Of a stretch of DNA of 64,000 nt, positions 7,458-16,801 are shown one piece after another. Position 1 is the stretch's first letter; each line of letters begins with the position of its first letter. A program made the translations under genes and the position numbers. The DNA comes from Tistrella mobilis (GTDB taxonomy: Bacteria > Pseudomonadota > Alphaproteobacteria > Tistrellales > Tistrellaceae), in NCBI RefSeq assembly GCF_039634785.1, contig NZ_JBBIAB010000008.1, positions 1-64,000 on the forward strand, given 5' to 3'. The notes under the pieces were generated by a model. That model did not search any database. It had not been told where the DNA came from and was given only the letters and a program-made list of their open reading frames with translations.

Positions 7458-8666
7458 TTACTTGAACGGCAGCGGCACGTATTTGCCGTTCTCGACCACC
7501 GTCATCTGGAAGGCGCTGGCCATGTTGTTCTCGGCGTCGACGCCGGTCAGCTCATAGGGGTTGCGGTCGGCGGGCAGGGTCTTGGAGGCTTCGGCCAGCG
7601 CACCCATGATCTTCTCCGGATCCTCGGTGGTGCCGGCGAGTTCCATCGCCCGCACGAAAACCATCAGCGCGGTATAGTTCAGGCCGATTTCCGCCACCGC
7701 TTCCTCGTTGGCGCCATACTTCTCCTGGTATTTCTTGATGAAGGCCGGCGCGTTCTTCGAGGGGTAGTATTCGAGCGGCAGATTGCCGACCAGGCCGTTC
7801 ATCATCTCGATGGGGACGATGTTGTCCATCTCCTCGGGCTTGGCCTGATCCATGATCACGAAGCCGCCCTTGAAGCCCTGCTCGCGTGCCGCCTGCACGA
7901 TCAGCGCGGTCGGCTGCGACGGGCCGCCGATGAACAGCACATCGGGCTTTTCCGACAGCGCCTTGGCGACCGCGCCCGAGAAGTCGGTGGTGGTGCGATA
8001 GTCGACGGCGTTGTCCGTCAGCACCTCGCCGCCCATCTCCTTCCAGGTGGCGCTGAAGCCCTTGGTCCATTCCTTGGCATAGGCGTGGGTGCCGGGGATC
8101 ATGCCCAGCCGCTTGCCGAACCGGCTCATCGCCGCCTCGGCATAGGGCTTGAACAGGGCATTGTAGCGCGGCGGGATCATCATCTGCAGCGGGTTGCCCT
8201 GCTTCAGGATCGCGGGCTCGCTGGTATAGGCGCCGATGATGAATTTCTGCGGCCCCTTGGTGTTGAAGCCCTGCGCCGCCAGGATGCCGCCCGAATGGGG
8301 GATGAACACGATCCGCGCGCCGTTCTGATAGACCAGACGCTGGGCGTTCACCGCCGTCTCGTTGGGCAGGTAGCGGTCGTCCAGAGACTGGATTTCCAGC
8401 TTCACCTTCTGGCCGCCGATATCCATGCCGCCGGCCGCGTTCACGTCGTCGGCCGCCATCTCCAGGCCGCGGAGCGCGTTGCGGCCATAGAGCGCCGCAC
8501 CGCCCGACAGCGGGCCCGAATAGCCGATCACGGCGCTGTCGGCGGCCTCGGCTGCGTTGCCGGCGAACAGCGTCGCGCCGGGCAGCGCCATCACCGCCGC
8601 CACGGCCGCCGCGATCAGAACCCGCCGGCGGGTCGTCTTCCGGATCTCGTCGATGACCATCTTCAT
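7458..8666 (-). CDS. Liv-type ABC transporter substrate-binding protein (type 1 periplasmic)
   Basis: A 402-residue exported binding protein of the LivJ/amide family. It has a basic N-terminus with RKTTRRR, a hydrophobic signal core (about 17-30) and a likely cleavage site after AEA near residue 41. The mature protein begins with VIGYSGPLSGGAALYG, characteristic of type 1 periplasmic binding folds, and includes DDRYLPNETAVNAQRL. It should deliver a branched-chain amino acid or another small carboxylate or amide to the LivHM permease; the ligand cannot be read from sequence. The ATG at 8666 follows GGGAGG by about 9 bp. It is the last gene of the livHMGF unit, 85 bp after livF. Confidence 0.92.
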   Translation of the reverse strand: MKMVIDEIRKTTRRRVLIAAAVAAVMALPGATLFAGNAAEAADSAVIGYSGPLSGGAALYGRNALRGLEMAADDVNAAGGMDIGGQKVKLEIQSLDDRYLPNETAVNAQRLVYQNGARIVFIPHSGGILAAQGFNTKGPQKFIIGAYTSEPAILKQGNPLQMMIPPRYNALFKPYAEAAMSRFGKRLGMIPGTHAYAKEWTKGFSATWKEMGGEVLTDNAVDYRTTTDFSGAVAKALSEKPDVLFIGGPSQPTALIVQAAREQGFKGGFVIMDQAKPEEMDNIVPIEMMNGLVGNLPLEYYPSKNAPAFIKKYQEKYGANEEAVAEIGLNYTALMVFVRAMELAGTTEDPEKIMGALAEASKTLPADRNPYELTGVDAENNMASAFQMTVVENGKYVPLPFK

Positions 8667-8751
8667 GACATCTTGCCTCCCTTGACTGTCCCGGTTCCGT
8701 GCCGGGTTTGCCGATCCCTGGTGCGATCCGAGCGTCGTCGTCCTGTCTGCG

Positions 8752-9445
8752 TCAGGCGCCGACATAGGCGCGGCGGACCTCGTCGTCGGACATCAGCGCC
8801 TCGCGCGTGCCCTCGGTGGTGATGTGGCCGGTCTCGATCACATAGCCGCGGTCGGCGATGGCGAGAGCGGCATGGGCGTTCTGCTCGGCAAGCAGCACCG
8901 TGGTGCCGCTGCGGCAGATCTCGGCCGCCGCATCCAGCACCTGGCGGACCACCAGCGGTGCCAGGCCCAGCGTCGGTTCGTCGAGCATCAGCAGGCGCGG
9001 CCGGCCCATCAGGGCGCGGCCGATCGCCACCATCTGCTGCTGCCCGCCCGACAGCGAGCCGGCCGGCTGGTCGGCCTTCTCCACCAGAATCGGGAACAGC
9101 TCGTGGACCCGGGCGAGGGTGCGGGCGACGGCGGCCTGGTCGCCGCGGCAGGTATAGGCGCCGAGCATCAGGTTCTTGGCGACCGACAGATCGGGGAACA
9201 GCCGCCGGCCTTCGGGGCAGTGGGCGATGCCCCGGGCCACGATCTTTGCCGGCGCCGCTTTGGAAATGTCGTCGCCATCGAAGACGATCCGGCCGCGGGT
9301 GACACGGTGCAGCCCGCTGATCGTGCGGAACAGCGTGCTTTTGCCGGCGCCGTTGGCGCCGAGCAGCACCACCAGCTCCCCCTGACCCACCGTGATCGAG
9401 ATGTCCTGCAGCACCCGGAAGGCGCCGTACTGGACCGAAACCCCG

Positions 9446-9459
<14 letters not shown>
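8752..9459 (-). CDS. livF: Liv-type ABC transporter ATP-binding protein (LivF)
   Basis: One of the two ATPases of a branched-chain amino-acid-type importer. The 235-residue protein carries Walker [10 protein letters not shown] at 34-42, signature LSGGQQQ at 136-142 and Walker B LLMLDEP at 156-162. The C-terminal half has the [23 protein letters not shown] pattern characteristic of LivF. Its start overlaps the end of livG by 14 bp, so the ATPases are translationally linked. The binding-protein gene follows. Confidence 0.95.
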
Positions 9460-10218
<759 letters not shown>

Positions 10219-10222
<4 letters not shown>

Positions 10223-11262
10223 GGACGGACGGTCTCCCCGGTCTGGCCGCGGACGGGGGCGGCGCTGCGCGGGCGCGGCCGGTCGGGCATCAGGCGGTGC
10301 AGGATCAGACCGGCGGCGCCGGCGATGCCATAGGGCATGAAGATCACCAGTGCGATCAGCGCCGGGCCGAAGGCCAGCATCTGGTACTGCTGGAAGGCCT
10401 GCAGAAACTGGGTAAGGGTGTAGACCAGCAGCGTGCCGATCAGCGGCCCCGAGATCGAGGCGATGCCGCCCAGCAGCACGTAGAGCAGCATGTTGAAGGT
10501 GATGTCGACCGAGGCGATGTCGGGGCCGAGGAAGCCGATGAAGCTGGAATAAAGCCCGCCCGCCACACCGGCATAGATGCAGGCCATGGTGAAGGCCAGC
10601 CGCTTGGCCGACATCACGTCGATACCGGATGCCGAGGCGAGCGGCTCGCTCATCCGCACCGCGAGTAGGGTGCGGCCGAAAAGCGACGACTTGATCCGCC
10701 AGGCGCAGAGCATGGCGAGCAGCAGGAAGCCCGCGGTCAGATAATAGCGCGAGGTGAAGTCGTCGAACGTGATCGGCCCGATGGGGCTGGGGCCTGGAAT
10801 GCCGACCACGCCGATCGGGCCGTTGGTCAGGCTCTCCCACTTGTCGAGCACCTGGTAGATGATCATGCCGACGGCGAGGGTGAAGATGGCGAGGTAGTGG
10901 CCCTTGGCACGCAGGCAGATGCTGCCGACCACGAAGCCGATCGCCCCGGTGACCAGAATGGCGACCACCAGCGCCGGCCAGAAGGGCCAGCCCAAATCGG
11001 TGGTGAGCAGGGCCACGGCATAGGCGCCGATGCCGAAGAAACCGGCATGGCCGAGCGAGAGCAACCCGGTATAGCCGAGCGCGATGTTGAGCCCGTAGGC
11101 GCCGATGGCGAAGATGAAGCCGGTCAGCACCACCTGCATGTGATAGGGGTTGGTGACGACCAGGGGCAGGGCCAGCACGGCCACCAGGAACAGGCCGAGC
11201 CAGACCCGGCTGACCAGCCGGCGCCGAGGGTTGACCGGCGGGCGGGGATCGGGATGTGTCAT
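10219..11262 (-). CDS. livM: Liv-type ABC transporter permease (LivM)
   Basis: A 347-residue inner-membrane permease with about nine hydrophobic helices. The family segment [20 protein letters not shown] is near residues 68-87, and a cytoplasmic EAA-like region contains [19 protein letters not shown]. It forms the translocation pore together with LivH. Its start lies 4 bp after livH, and its stop overlaps livG by 4 bp. The C-terminal tail past residue 325 is proline- and arginine-rich and probably cytoplasmic. Confidence 0.94.
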
Positions 11263-11266
11263 CGCC

Positions 11267-12127
11267 TCAGGCCCCCTTCGCGAACAGGCCGGAGGGACGA
11301 ACGGTCAGCACGAGCGCCAGGATCGCGAAGGCGATCAGATCCTGATAGTCGGTCGCGAGATAGGTACCGCCCAGGCTTTCGGCGAGGGCGAGGCCATAGC
11401 CGCAGACGATGGCGCCGGCCACACTGCCCATGCCGCCGATCACCACGATCACGAAGGCCTTGAGGCCCACGACCAGCCCCATGGAGGGCGAGATCAGGTT
11501 GATGGGTGCGATCAGTGCCGCAGCAGCCGCGGCGAGGCCGGCGGAGAGCGCGAAGGTGATCATCGAGATCCGCTCGGGATCGATGCCGACCAGCTGCGCG
11601 CCCACCCGGTCCTGCGACACCGCTTCGATCGCAGCACCGAGGGCGGTGCGCTTCAGGAACAGGAACAGCACCGCCATCAGCCCCATGCCGGCGACGATCA
11701 GGATCAGCTTCTGTTCGGTGACCGTGGTGCCCCAGAGATCGACGACCGCACCATAGGGCGAGGGCAGCCGGCGGAAATCCGCCCCCCAGACCAGCTGCGC
11801 GAAGGCCTCGAGGAACAGCATCAACCCCACGGCCGCAATCATCATGTTCACATGGGGGGCGTGACGCAGTGGCCGGAAGGCCAGCCTTTCGACCAGGACG
11901 CCGACCACGGCGAGGGCGGCCACCGCCAGCACCATGCCGATCCAGTAGTGCAGGTCCAGCCCGGTCACGGCGGCAAAGGTGACATAGGCGCCCAGCATAT
12001 AGAGATGCCCGTGGGCGAAGTTCGGGATCTCCATCGTTCCGTAGATCAGTGTCACGCCAAGGGCCACAAGGCTGTAGACACTGCCCAAGACCAGACCATT
12101 CATGACCTGTTGGGCAAACAGCTCCAT
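11267..12127 (-). CDS. livH: Liv-type ABC transporter permease (LivH)
   Basis: The first gene of the importer unit, a 286-residue inner-membrane permease. It begins MELFAQQVMNGLVLGSVYSL, the typical LivH N-terminus, and contains IPNFAHGHLYMLGAYVTF and the conserved GGMGSVAGAIVCGYGLALAESLG region. The ribosome site GGGAGG decides the start: the ATG at 12127 is about 10 bp away, whereas the ATG nine bases upstream is too close. The open frame extends to 12238 with no homology. A candidate promoter and a dyad lie upstream at 12249-12334. Confidence 0.93.
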   Translation of the reverse strand: MELFAQQVMNGLVLGSVYSLVALGVTLIYGTMEIPNFAHGHLYMLGAYVTFAAVTGLDLHYWIGMVLAVAALAVVGVLVERLAFRPLRHAPHVNMMIAAVGLMLFLEAFAQLVWGADFRRLPSPYGAVVDLWGTTVTEQKLILIVAGMGLMAVLFLFLKRTALGAAIEAVSQDRVGAQLVGIDPERISMITFALSAGLAAAAAALIAPINLISPSMGLVVGLKAFVIVVIGGMGSVAGAIVCGYGLALAESLGGTYLATDYQDLIAFAILALVLTVRPSGLFAKGA

Positions 12128-12248
12128 CGCGCGCATCCCTCCCAGGGTGTACCCGGCAGGCCTCGGGTGGTGGCGGCTGCGTGGCGCGCGCACGTCTTCC
12201 CGGCCCTCCGGTGGCCGGGCGCGAAACACGCCGGCCATTTGTCCCGGA

Positions 12249-12278
12249 AGCTTAGCGACGGATTTTCATCTCGGTCAA
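12249..12278 (-). promoter_or_regulatory. Candidate promoter of the liv operon
   Basis: On the minus strand, TTGACC (12278-12273) and TAAGCT (12254-12249) with an 18-bp spacer lie about 120 bp ahead of livH. The -35 is good and the -10 is poor. Confidence 0.35.
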
Positions 12279-12304
12279 ACGTCTAATTGAAATAGATGTC
12301 TGTG

Positions 12305-12334
12305 GCGAAATTCTGCATTGCACAAAAATTTCGC
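12305..12334. repeat. Inverted repeat upstream of livH (possible operator)
   Basis: GCGAAATT (12305-12312) and AATTTCGC (12327-12334) are perfect 8-bp arms around a 14-bp centre, in a short AT-rich patch of the 283-bp gap between livH and the HNH gene. No other gene is visible in that gap. Confidence 0.55.
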
Positions 12335-12410
12335 GTTCGGTGATCAGATCGGCGCAGGATTGCGCGGCTCGTGGGCGGACATGCAGCGCAATATGTCTCG
12401 GATACCGATG

Positions 12411-12716
12411 TCAGCGCCGGCGTCGGCTGCGGCCGTGTCGGCCCGGCAGTTCGGGCCAGTCGACCAGCTCTGGCGGCCGCTTCGCGATCCAGCGCAGGAA
12501 GCCCTGCATCTCGGGCGCGGCCCGCAGCGCCTCGGCGGTGTTCAGGTCGCGGGCCAGGCGCTTCTCGTCGAACAGGCGGTGGATCATGCGATGGCAGATC
12601 CGGTGCAGCACGGCCTGTTCGCGCCCGCCTTCCGAGACCGGCACCCAGTGGTGCCGGTCGGTGGCCGCCGCCAGATCGGGCAGCGGCCGGCGGCAGATGG
12701 GGCAGATCGGGGTCAG
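12411..12716 (-). CDS. Small HNH nuclease-like protein coupled to an ABC permease gene
   Basis: A frame of about 101 residues with a CPIC zinc-binding pair near the start, then TDRHHWVPVSEGG and HRICHRMIHRLF, the spaced cysteines and histidines of a compact HNH domain. No ATG, GTG or TTG is placed to start it. The CTG at 12716-12714 overlaps the stop of the upstream permease gene as CTGA and is the likely start, read by coupled translation. The protein ends with a basic tail. HNH proteins of this size are usually described only as putative endonucleases; whether it cuts DNA is unknown. It has no evident link to amino-acid transport. Confidence 0.75.
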   Translation of the reverse strand: MTPICPICRRPLPDLAAATDRHHWVPVSEGGREQAVLHRICHRMIHRLFDEKRLARDLNTAEALRAAPEMQGFLRWIAKRPPELVDWPELPGRHGRSRRRR

Positions 12717-13399
12717 CGGCGGGCCATGTGGCGGTTGAGCCGGGCCTCCACGCGGGCGAAGACCCGGGTCAGCAGCAGGGTGATGACGAGATAGATCACC
12801 CCAGCGGCCAGGAACAGTTCGGTCACGGCGAAGGTCCGCGAGATCAGGGTGCGGGTGACCCCCATCAGGTCGAGGATGGTGATGGTGCTGGCGAGCGCGC
12901 TCGCCTTGATCATCAGGATCACCTCGTTGCTGTAGGCCGGGAAGCCGTAGCGGATCGCGATCGGCAGGATGATCCGGCGGAAGGTGAGCGCCCGGCTCAT
13001 GCCCAGCGCCTGGGCCGCCTCGATCTGGCCGCGGGGCACGGCCTGTATGGCGCCGCGCAGGATTTCCGCGGTATAGCCGCTGGTGTTGAGCGCGAAGGCG
13101 ATGATCGCGCACCAATAGGGCTCCCGCAGGATCGGCCACAGAAAACTGCTGCGGATCGCCGGAAACTGCGACAGGCCGTAATAGATCAGGAACAGCTGCA
13201 CCAGCAGCGGCGTGCCGCGGAAGAAGAAGATATAGCCGCGACCGAACCAGGCGAGCAGCGGGTTCTGCGAGATGCGCGCCATGGCGACCACCAGGGCGAG
13301 GGCCGCCCCGATGATGAGCGCCAGGGCGACGAGCTGGAAGGTGGTGCCCAGACCGCCGGCCAGCCGCTCCCAATTGTCGAAGATGACTTCCCACCGCAT
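12713..13399 (-). CDS. Polar amino-acid ABC transporter permease (HisM/ArtM type)
   Basis: A 228-residue inner-membrane permease with about five helices. It carries the EAA motif EAAQALGMSRALTFRRIILP at about residues 126-145, which docks with the ATPase. The N-terminal DNWERLAGGLGTTFQLVALA segment is typical of the HisM/GlnP family. The gene begins 3 bp after the companion permease and is followed by the HNH gene with a 4-bp overlap. Together with the products of 13403-14125, 14266-15039 and 15896-16672 it should make a basic or polar amino-acid importer. Confidence 0.93.
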   Translation of the reverse strand: MRWEVIFDNWERLAGGLGTTFQLVALALIIGAALALVVAMARISQNPLLAWFGRGYIFFFRGTPLLVQLFLIYYGLSQFPAIRSSFLWPILREPYWCAIIAFALNTSGYTAEILRGAIQAVPRGQIEAAQALGMSRALTFRRIILPIAIRYGFPAYSNEVILMIKASALASTITILDLMGVTRTLISRTFAVTELFLAAGVIYLVITLLLTRVFARVEARLNRHMARR

Positions 13400-13402
13400 C
13401 GC

Positions 13403-14125
13403 TCAGGCCCTCGCGCCGGTGGCGGGCGCCGGTGCGGCGCGCCGGCCGGTGCCGCGGGCGGCCCAGCGTTCCATGCGGGCGATGCCGATCTCGGCGATCA
13501 GGGTGAAGAACAGATAGATGAGTGCCGCGGCGAAGAAGAAGGTGAAGGGCTCCCGCGTGGCGCCGGCGGCGACATGGGCCTTGCGCATCAGCTCGTCGAG
13601 CGCCACCACCGACACCAGGGAGGTATCCTTCATCATCACCAGCAGCAGATTGCCGAGGCCCGGCAGGGCCAGCCGCCAGACCTGCGGCAGGACGATGCGC
13701 CGGAAGGTCAGGCGCGGGCTCATGCCCAGCGCCCGGGCGGCTTCGATCTGGCCCTTGGGCAGGGCCGCAAGCGCGCCGCGGAACACCTCGGTCGCATAGG
13801 CGCCATAGGCGAGGCCCAGCGCCACCACACCGGCGACGAAGGGGCTGACCGAAACCTGGGTCTGGGCGCCGGCGGCGGTGAGGGCGTTGTTCACGATCAC
13901 CGGCAGGGCGAAGAACACGAACAACACCACCAGCAGCTCGGGAATGCCGCGGATGACGGTGGTATAGGTCTGGCCGATGCCGCGCAGAACCCGCGACCGG
14001 CTGGATTTGGCAAGAGCGCCCGCAAGGCCCAGCACCAGCCCCAGCGCCAGCGACGGCGGGATCAGGGCGAGCGTGATTGCCGCCCCCTCGATCAGCAGGC
14101 CGCCATAGCCTTTGAAGTCGAACAT
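13403..14125 (-). CDS. Polar amino-acid ABC transporter permease (HisQ/ArtQ type)
   Basis: A 240-residue permease beginning MFDFKGYGGLLIEGAAITLA, the usual N-terminus of HisQ-like proteins. It has an RGIPELLVVLFVFFALP segment and the EAA motif EAARALGMSPRLTFRRIVLP in its second half. The start at 14125 was chosen by homology; the frame is open further upstream through the intergenic space. It lies 140 bp downstream of the binding-protein gene and 3 bp upstream of the second permease. Confidence 0.93.
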   Translation of the reverse strand: MFDFKGYGGLLIEGAAITLALIPPSLALGLVLGLAGALAKSSRSRVLRGIGQTYTTVIRGIPELLVVLFVFFALPVIVNNALTAAGAQTQVSVSPFVAGVVALGLAYGAYATEVFRGALAALPKGQIEAARALGMSPRLTFRRIVLPQVWRLALPGLGNLLLVMMKDTSLVSVVALDELMRKAHVAAGATREPFTFFFAAALIYLFFTLIAEIGIARMERWAARGTGRRAAPAPATGARA

Positions 14126-14241
14126 CGAAGCGGGACCGTTCCCTGAAAGCGGTGCATCGTCCCGGCGTCGGGCCGATGCCATCGAACCGCGAAGGCCGGG
14201 ACATCGCTGCCCCGGCCATCCGACGGTTCCGGTCGACAGGC

Positions 14242-14258
14242 CCCGGCCATGGGCCGGG
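14242..14258 (-). promoter_or_regulatory. Intercistronic hairpin between binding-protein and permease genes
   Basis: CCCGGCC (14242-14248) and GGCCGGG (14252-14258) form a perfect 7-bp stem with a 3-base loop and no T tract. Stem-loops at this position often stabilise the abundant binding-protein message relative to the permease message. Confidence 0.4.
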
Positions 14259-14265
14259 CAGGCGG

Positions 14266-15039
14266 TCACTCGCCGTAGATGTCGAAGTTGAACCACTTGT
14301 CGTTGATCTGCTTGAAGGTCCCGTCGGCGCGGATCGCGGCGATCGCCTCGTTGAACTTCGTCACGAGCGCGGTATCGCCCTTGCGGACCGCAACGCCGAT
14401 GCCTTCGCCGTACCACTTCGGATCGGCAACCGGCTTGCCCACGAAGTGGAAACCCTGGCCGTCGCTGGTTTTCAGCCAGTCACCCAGGATCGGCTGGTCG
14501 GCAAGCGTGAGGTCAGCGCGGCCCGAGACCATGTCCAGATTGGCCTGATCCTGGGTGTCGTAGAGCCGGATATCACTGTCCTTGTAGTTGTCTTCCAGAT
14601 AGGTGACGTGGGTCGTCGACCGCTGGACGGCGATCACCTTGCCGGCCAGTGCCTTGGGCGAGGTGTCGTCATAGGTCTTGTCCTTCGGCGCCACGAACTG
14701 GCCGGCCGACAGGGCGTACTTGCTGGAGAAGTCCACCGACTGCTTGCGATCCTCGGTGATCGACATCGCCGCGATGATCGCATCGTATTTGTTGGCGAGC
14801 AGGCCCGGAATGATGCCATCCCAATCCTGGGCGACGATCTCGCACTCTGCCTTCATCTTTGCGCAGAGGGCATTGGCGATGTCGACGTCGAAGCCGTCGA
14901 GCTTGCCCTGCTCGTTCACGAAGTTGAACGGGGGATAGGCACCCTCGGTCGCGATGCGGATCTTGTCGGCCGCGGCAGCACTGCCGGTGGCCAACCCCAG
15001 TCCGATGACGGCGGCGCTCAGGATACGGAAAATGCCCAC
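14266..15039 (-). CDS. Basic/polar amino-acid ABC transporter substrate-binding protein
   Basis: A 257-residue periplasmic protein of the ArgT/HisJ family. It has a signal peptide of about 24 residues ending AAAA before DKIRIATEGAYPPFNFVNEQGKLDGFDVDIA, the canonical start of type 2 amino-acid binding proteins. The QDWDGIIPGLLANKYDAIIAAMSIT segment, with its ligand-contacting residues, suggests lysine, arginine, ornithine or histidine as ligand. The start is a GTG at 15039 with GGGAG 10 bp upstream. It leads the permease genes; the MarR-type regulator gene lies 197 bp upstream on the same strand. Confidence 0.93.
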   Translation of the reverse strand: MGIFRILSAAVIGLGLATGSAAAADKIRIATEGAYPPFNFVNEQGKLDGFDVDIANALCAKMKAECEIVAQDWDGIIPGLLANKYDAIIAAMSITEDRKQSVDFSSKYALSAGQFVAPKDKTYDDTSPKALAGKVIAVQRSTTHVTYLEDNYKDSDIRLYDTQDQANLDMVSGRADLTLADQPILGDWLKTSDGQGFHFVGKPVADPKWYGEGIGVAVRKGDTALVTKFNEAIAAIRADGTFKQINDKWFNFDIYGE

Positions 15040-15236
15040 GTGTCGATCTCCCTCGACGATACTCGATCCTTCCGCACCGTCCGGGGCCGGCCTTCAGGCA
15101 CGGCCCACCGGCTCCCCCGAACCGGCGGCCGGACCCTGGGGCCCCGCCGCTGACGGATGCGGTATTGCTAAGATCTAGTAAAGCCGGGCCGCAGGGGCCG
15201 GTTCAACGACAAAACGCGGGCAAGGCCTGTGAAACG

Positions 15237-15758
15237 TCAGGATGCGTGGGCAGTGGCCCCATGCTCGTGATGGGCGCGACCGGCAACCCGCATCGCGGGG
15301 CGATCGATCTGGCCAAGCCGGGTCGGGTCGGCCGCCAGAACCTCCATCACCTGCCGCCAGGCTTCCGCCGCACCGGGGCCGACGGCCGCGAAGGCCTTGT
15401 CGAGATAGCCGGTCTGCAGGGCCGACAGCCGGGCTTCGAGCTTCGCGCCTTCGTCGCTGAGCCGCACATTCAGCATCCGCCGGTTCGACGGCACCGGCGT
15501 CAGCAGAACCAGCCCCTGATCCAGCAGCTGGCGCATCGGCCGATGCAGCGCCTGACGCGACACCCTGAGCTTGTCCAGCAGGTCGGTCAGCGTCATGTCG
15601 GGGCCCCCATGCCCCACGAAATACAGAATCCGATGGTGCGACCGGTTCAGACCCCGTTCGGCCAGAATGCGATCAGGTTCCTCGACGAGGAAGCGAAACG
15701 CGAAGTGGAACAATTCCAGATCACGATCGTTGCTGCCGCCCTCAGTGCAGGATGCCAT
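15237..15758 (-). CDS. MarR-family transcriptional regulator
   Basis: A 173-residue winged-helix protein. The HTH lies in TLTDLLDKLRVSRQALHRPMRQLLDQGLV (about residues 56-84), followed by the wing with PSNRRMLNVRLSDEGAKLEARL. It probably binds a small ligand and represses a nearby unit. The gene sits between the ATPase gene (upstream) and the binding-protein gene (downstream), all leftward, so it is either embedded in the amino-acid transporter operon or in its own unit started at the palindrome near 15866. A GGAG element precedes the ATG at 15758. Confidence 0.9.
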   Translation of the reverse strand: MASCTEGGSNDRDLELFHFAFRFLVEEPDRILAERGLNRSHHRILYFVGHGGPDMTLTDLLDKLRVSRQALHRPMRQLLDQGLVLLTPVPSNRRMLNVRLSDEGAKLEARLSALQTGYLDKAFAAVGPGAAEAWRQVMEVLAADPTRLGQIDRPAMRVAGRAHHEHGATAHAS

Positions 15759-15840
15759 CAGCTTTGCTCCATGCGCTCGTTATGTTTCTTGCGCAACTGG
15801 TTTCTGGCAGATCATGAAGCGACATGCCTGATCAGTCACG

Positions 15841-15885
15841 ACCTGTACACAAGATATAACACGAGAGTTAACTATGTGTATCCGG
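15841..15885 (-). promoter_or_regulatory. AT-rich control region ahead of the marR gene with AGTTAACT palindrome
   Basis: An 8-bp perfect palindrome, AGTTAACT (15866-15873), sits in an AT-rich patch between a TACACA and a TATATC-like element on the minus strand. CAC and GTG flank it at nearly equal distance. This is a plausible autoregulatory MarR site; the promoter elements are weak. Confidence 0.35.
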
Positions 15886-15895
15886 CGCTCCAGAA

Positions 15896-16672
15896 TTATC
15901 GCAGCCGGCTTGCAAGAAACTGACGACAACGGTCGTTGACTGGGTTTTCGAAGACCTGTTCAGGGGGGCCGTCTTCGGCGATGACCCCCTGGTCGAAGAA
16001 CGCGACCCTCGAAGACACCTCCCGCGCAAAGCCCATCTCATGCGTGACGATCAACATCGTCCGGCCTTCTTCAGCAAGACTGCGAATGACACGCAATACT
16101 TCGCCGACCAGTTCGGGATCGAGTGCCGAGGTCGGCTCGTCGAACAGCATCACGCGGGGATCCATGGCCAGCGCCCGGGCGATGGCTGCGCGCTGCTGCT
16201 GGCCGCCTGAAAGTTCCGCAGGATAGTGCCCGGTCTTGTCGCCGATGCCGACCTTCTCGAGCAGGCGACGGGCGGTATCGGCGGCCTCGTCGCGGGGGCG
16301 GCCGAGCACATGGACCGGCGCCTCGGTCACGTTCTCGAGCACCGTCAGATGGGGCCAGAGATTGAAGCTCTGGAACACCATGCCCAGCCGGGCGCGGATA
16401 CGGTCCAGCTGGCGGGGATCGGCCGGCTCCATGCCGCCGCCACGTGCGGGCTTCAGGCGGATCTCCTCACCATCGACACGGACGACGCCCTGATCGGGCA
16501 TTTCCAGCATGTTGATGCAGCGCAGGAAGGTGCTTTTGCCCGATCCGCTGCTGCCGATGATCGAGATCACATCGCCTTCGGCCGCCTGGAGAGAGACCCC
16601 CTTCACCACCTCCAGATCACCGAAGCGCTTGTGCAGGCGCTCCACCTCCAGCGCCCAGCGTGTCGTCGTCAT
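15896..16672 (-). CDS. Polar amino-acid ABC transporter ATP-binding protein (HisP/GlnQ type)
   Basis: A 258-residue ATPase with Walker [10 protein letters not shown] at 40-48, signature LSGGQQQ at 154-160, Walker B VMLFDEPT at 174-181 and the [19 protein letters not shown] switch region. The [15 protein letters not shown]-like insert and [16 protein letters not shown] are typical of HisP/GlnQ proteins. It should power the permease pair at 12713-14125, from which it is separated by marR and the binding-protein gene. The ATG at 16672 follows AAGGGGG. Confidence 0.94.
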   Translation of the reverse strand: MTTTRWALEVERLHKRFGDLEVVKGVSLQAAEGDVISIIGSSGSGKSTFLRCINMLEMPDQGVVRVDGEEIRLKPARGGGMEPADPRQLDRIRARLGMVFQSFNLWPHLTVLENVTEAPVHVLGRPRDEAADTARRLLEKVGIGDKTGHYPAELSGGQQQRAAIARALAMDPRVMLFDEPTSALDPELVGEVLRVIRSLAEEGRTMLIVTHEMGFAREVSSRVAFFDQGVIAEDGPPEQVFENPVNDRCRQFLASRLR

Positions 16673-16801
16673 GTGCCCCCTTCATGGCCGCCGCCGGCCG
16701 TTCTGGTTTCGCCGATCCCCGCCGCCCCTTCGGACGAGGCCTGTCTCTGGGACGGGATTATGACGGGCGGGCGGCCCGGAGGAAACCGGCAGTGGCACCG
16801 A

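Noticed and set aside
12371-14146. 591-residue plus-strand frame across the permease and HNH genes
   Set aside because: Antisense reading of real membrane-protein genes with repetitive Gly/Gln/Arg content.
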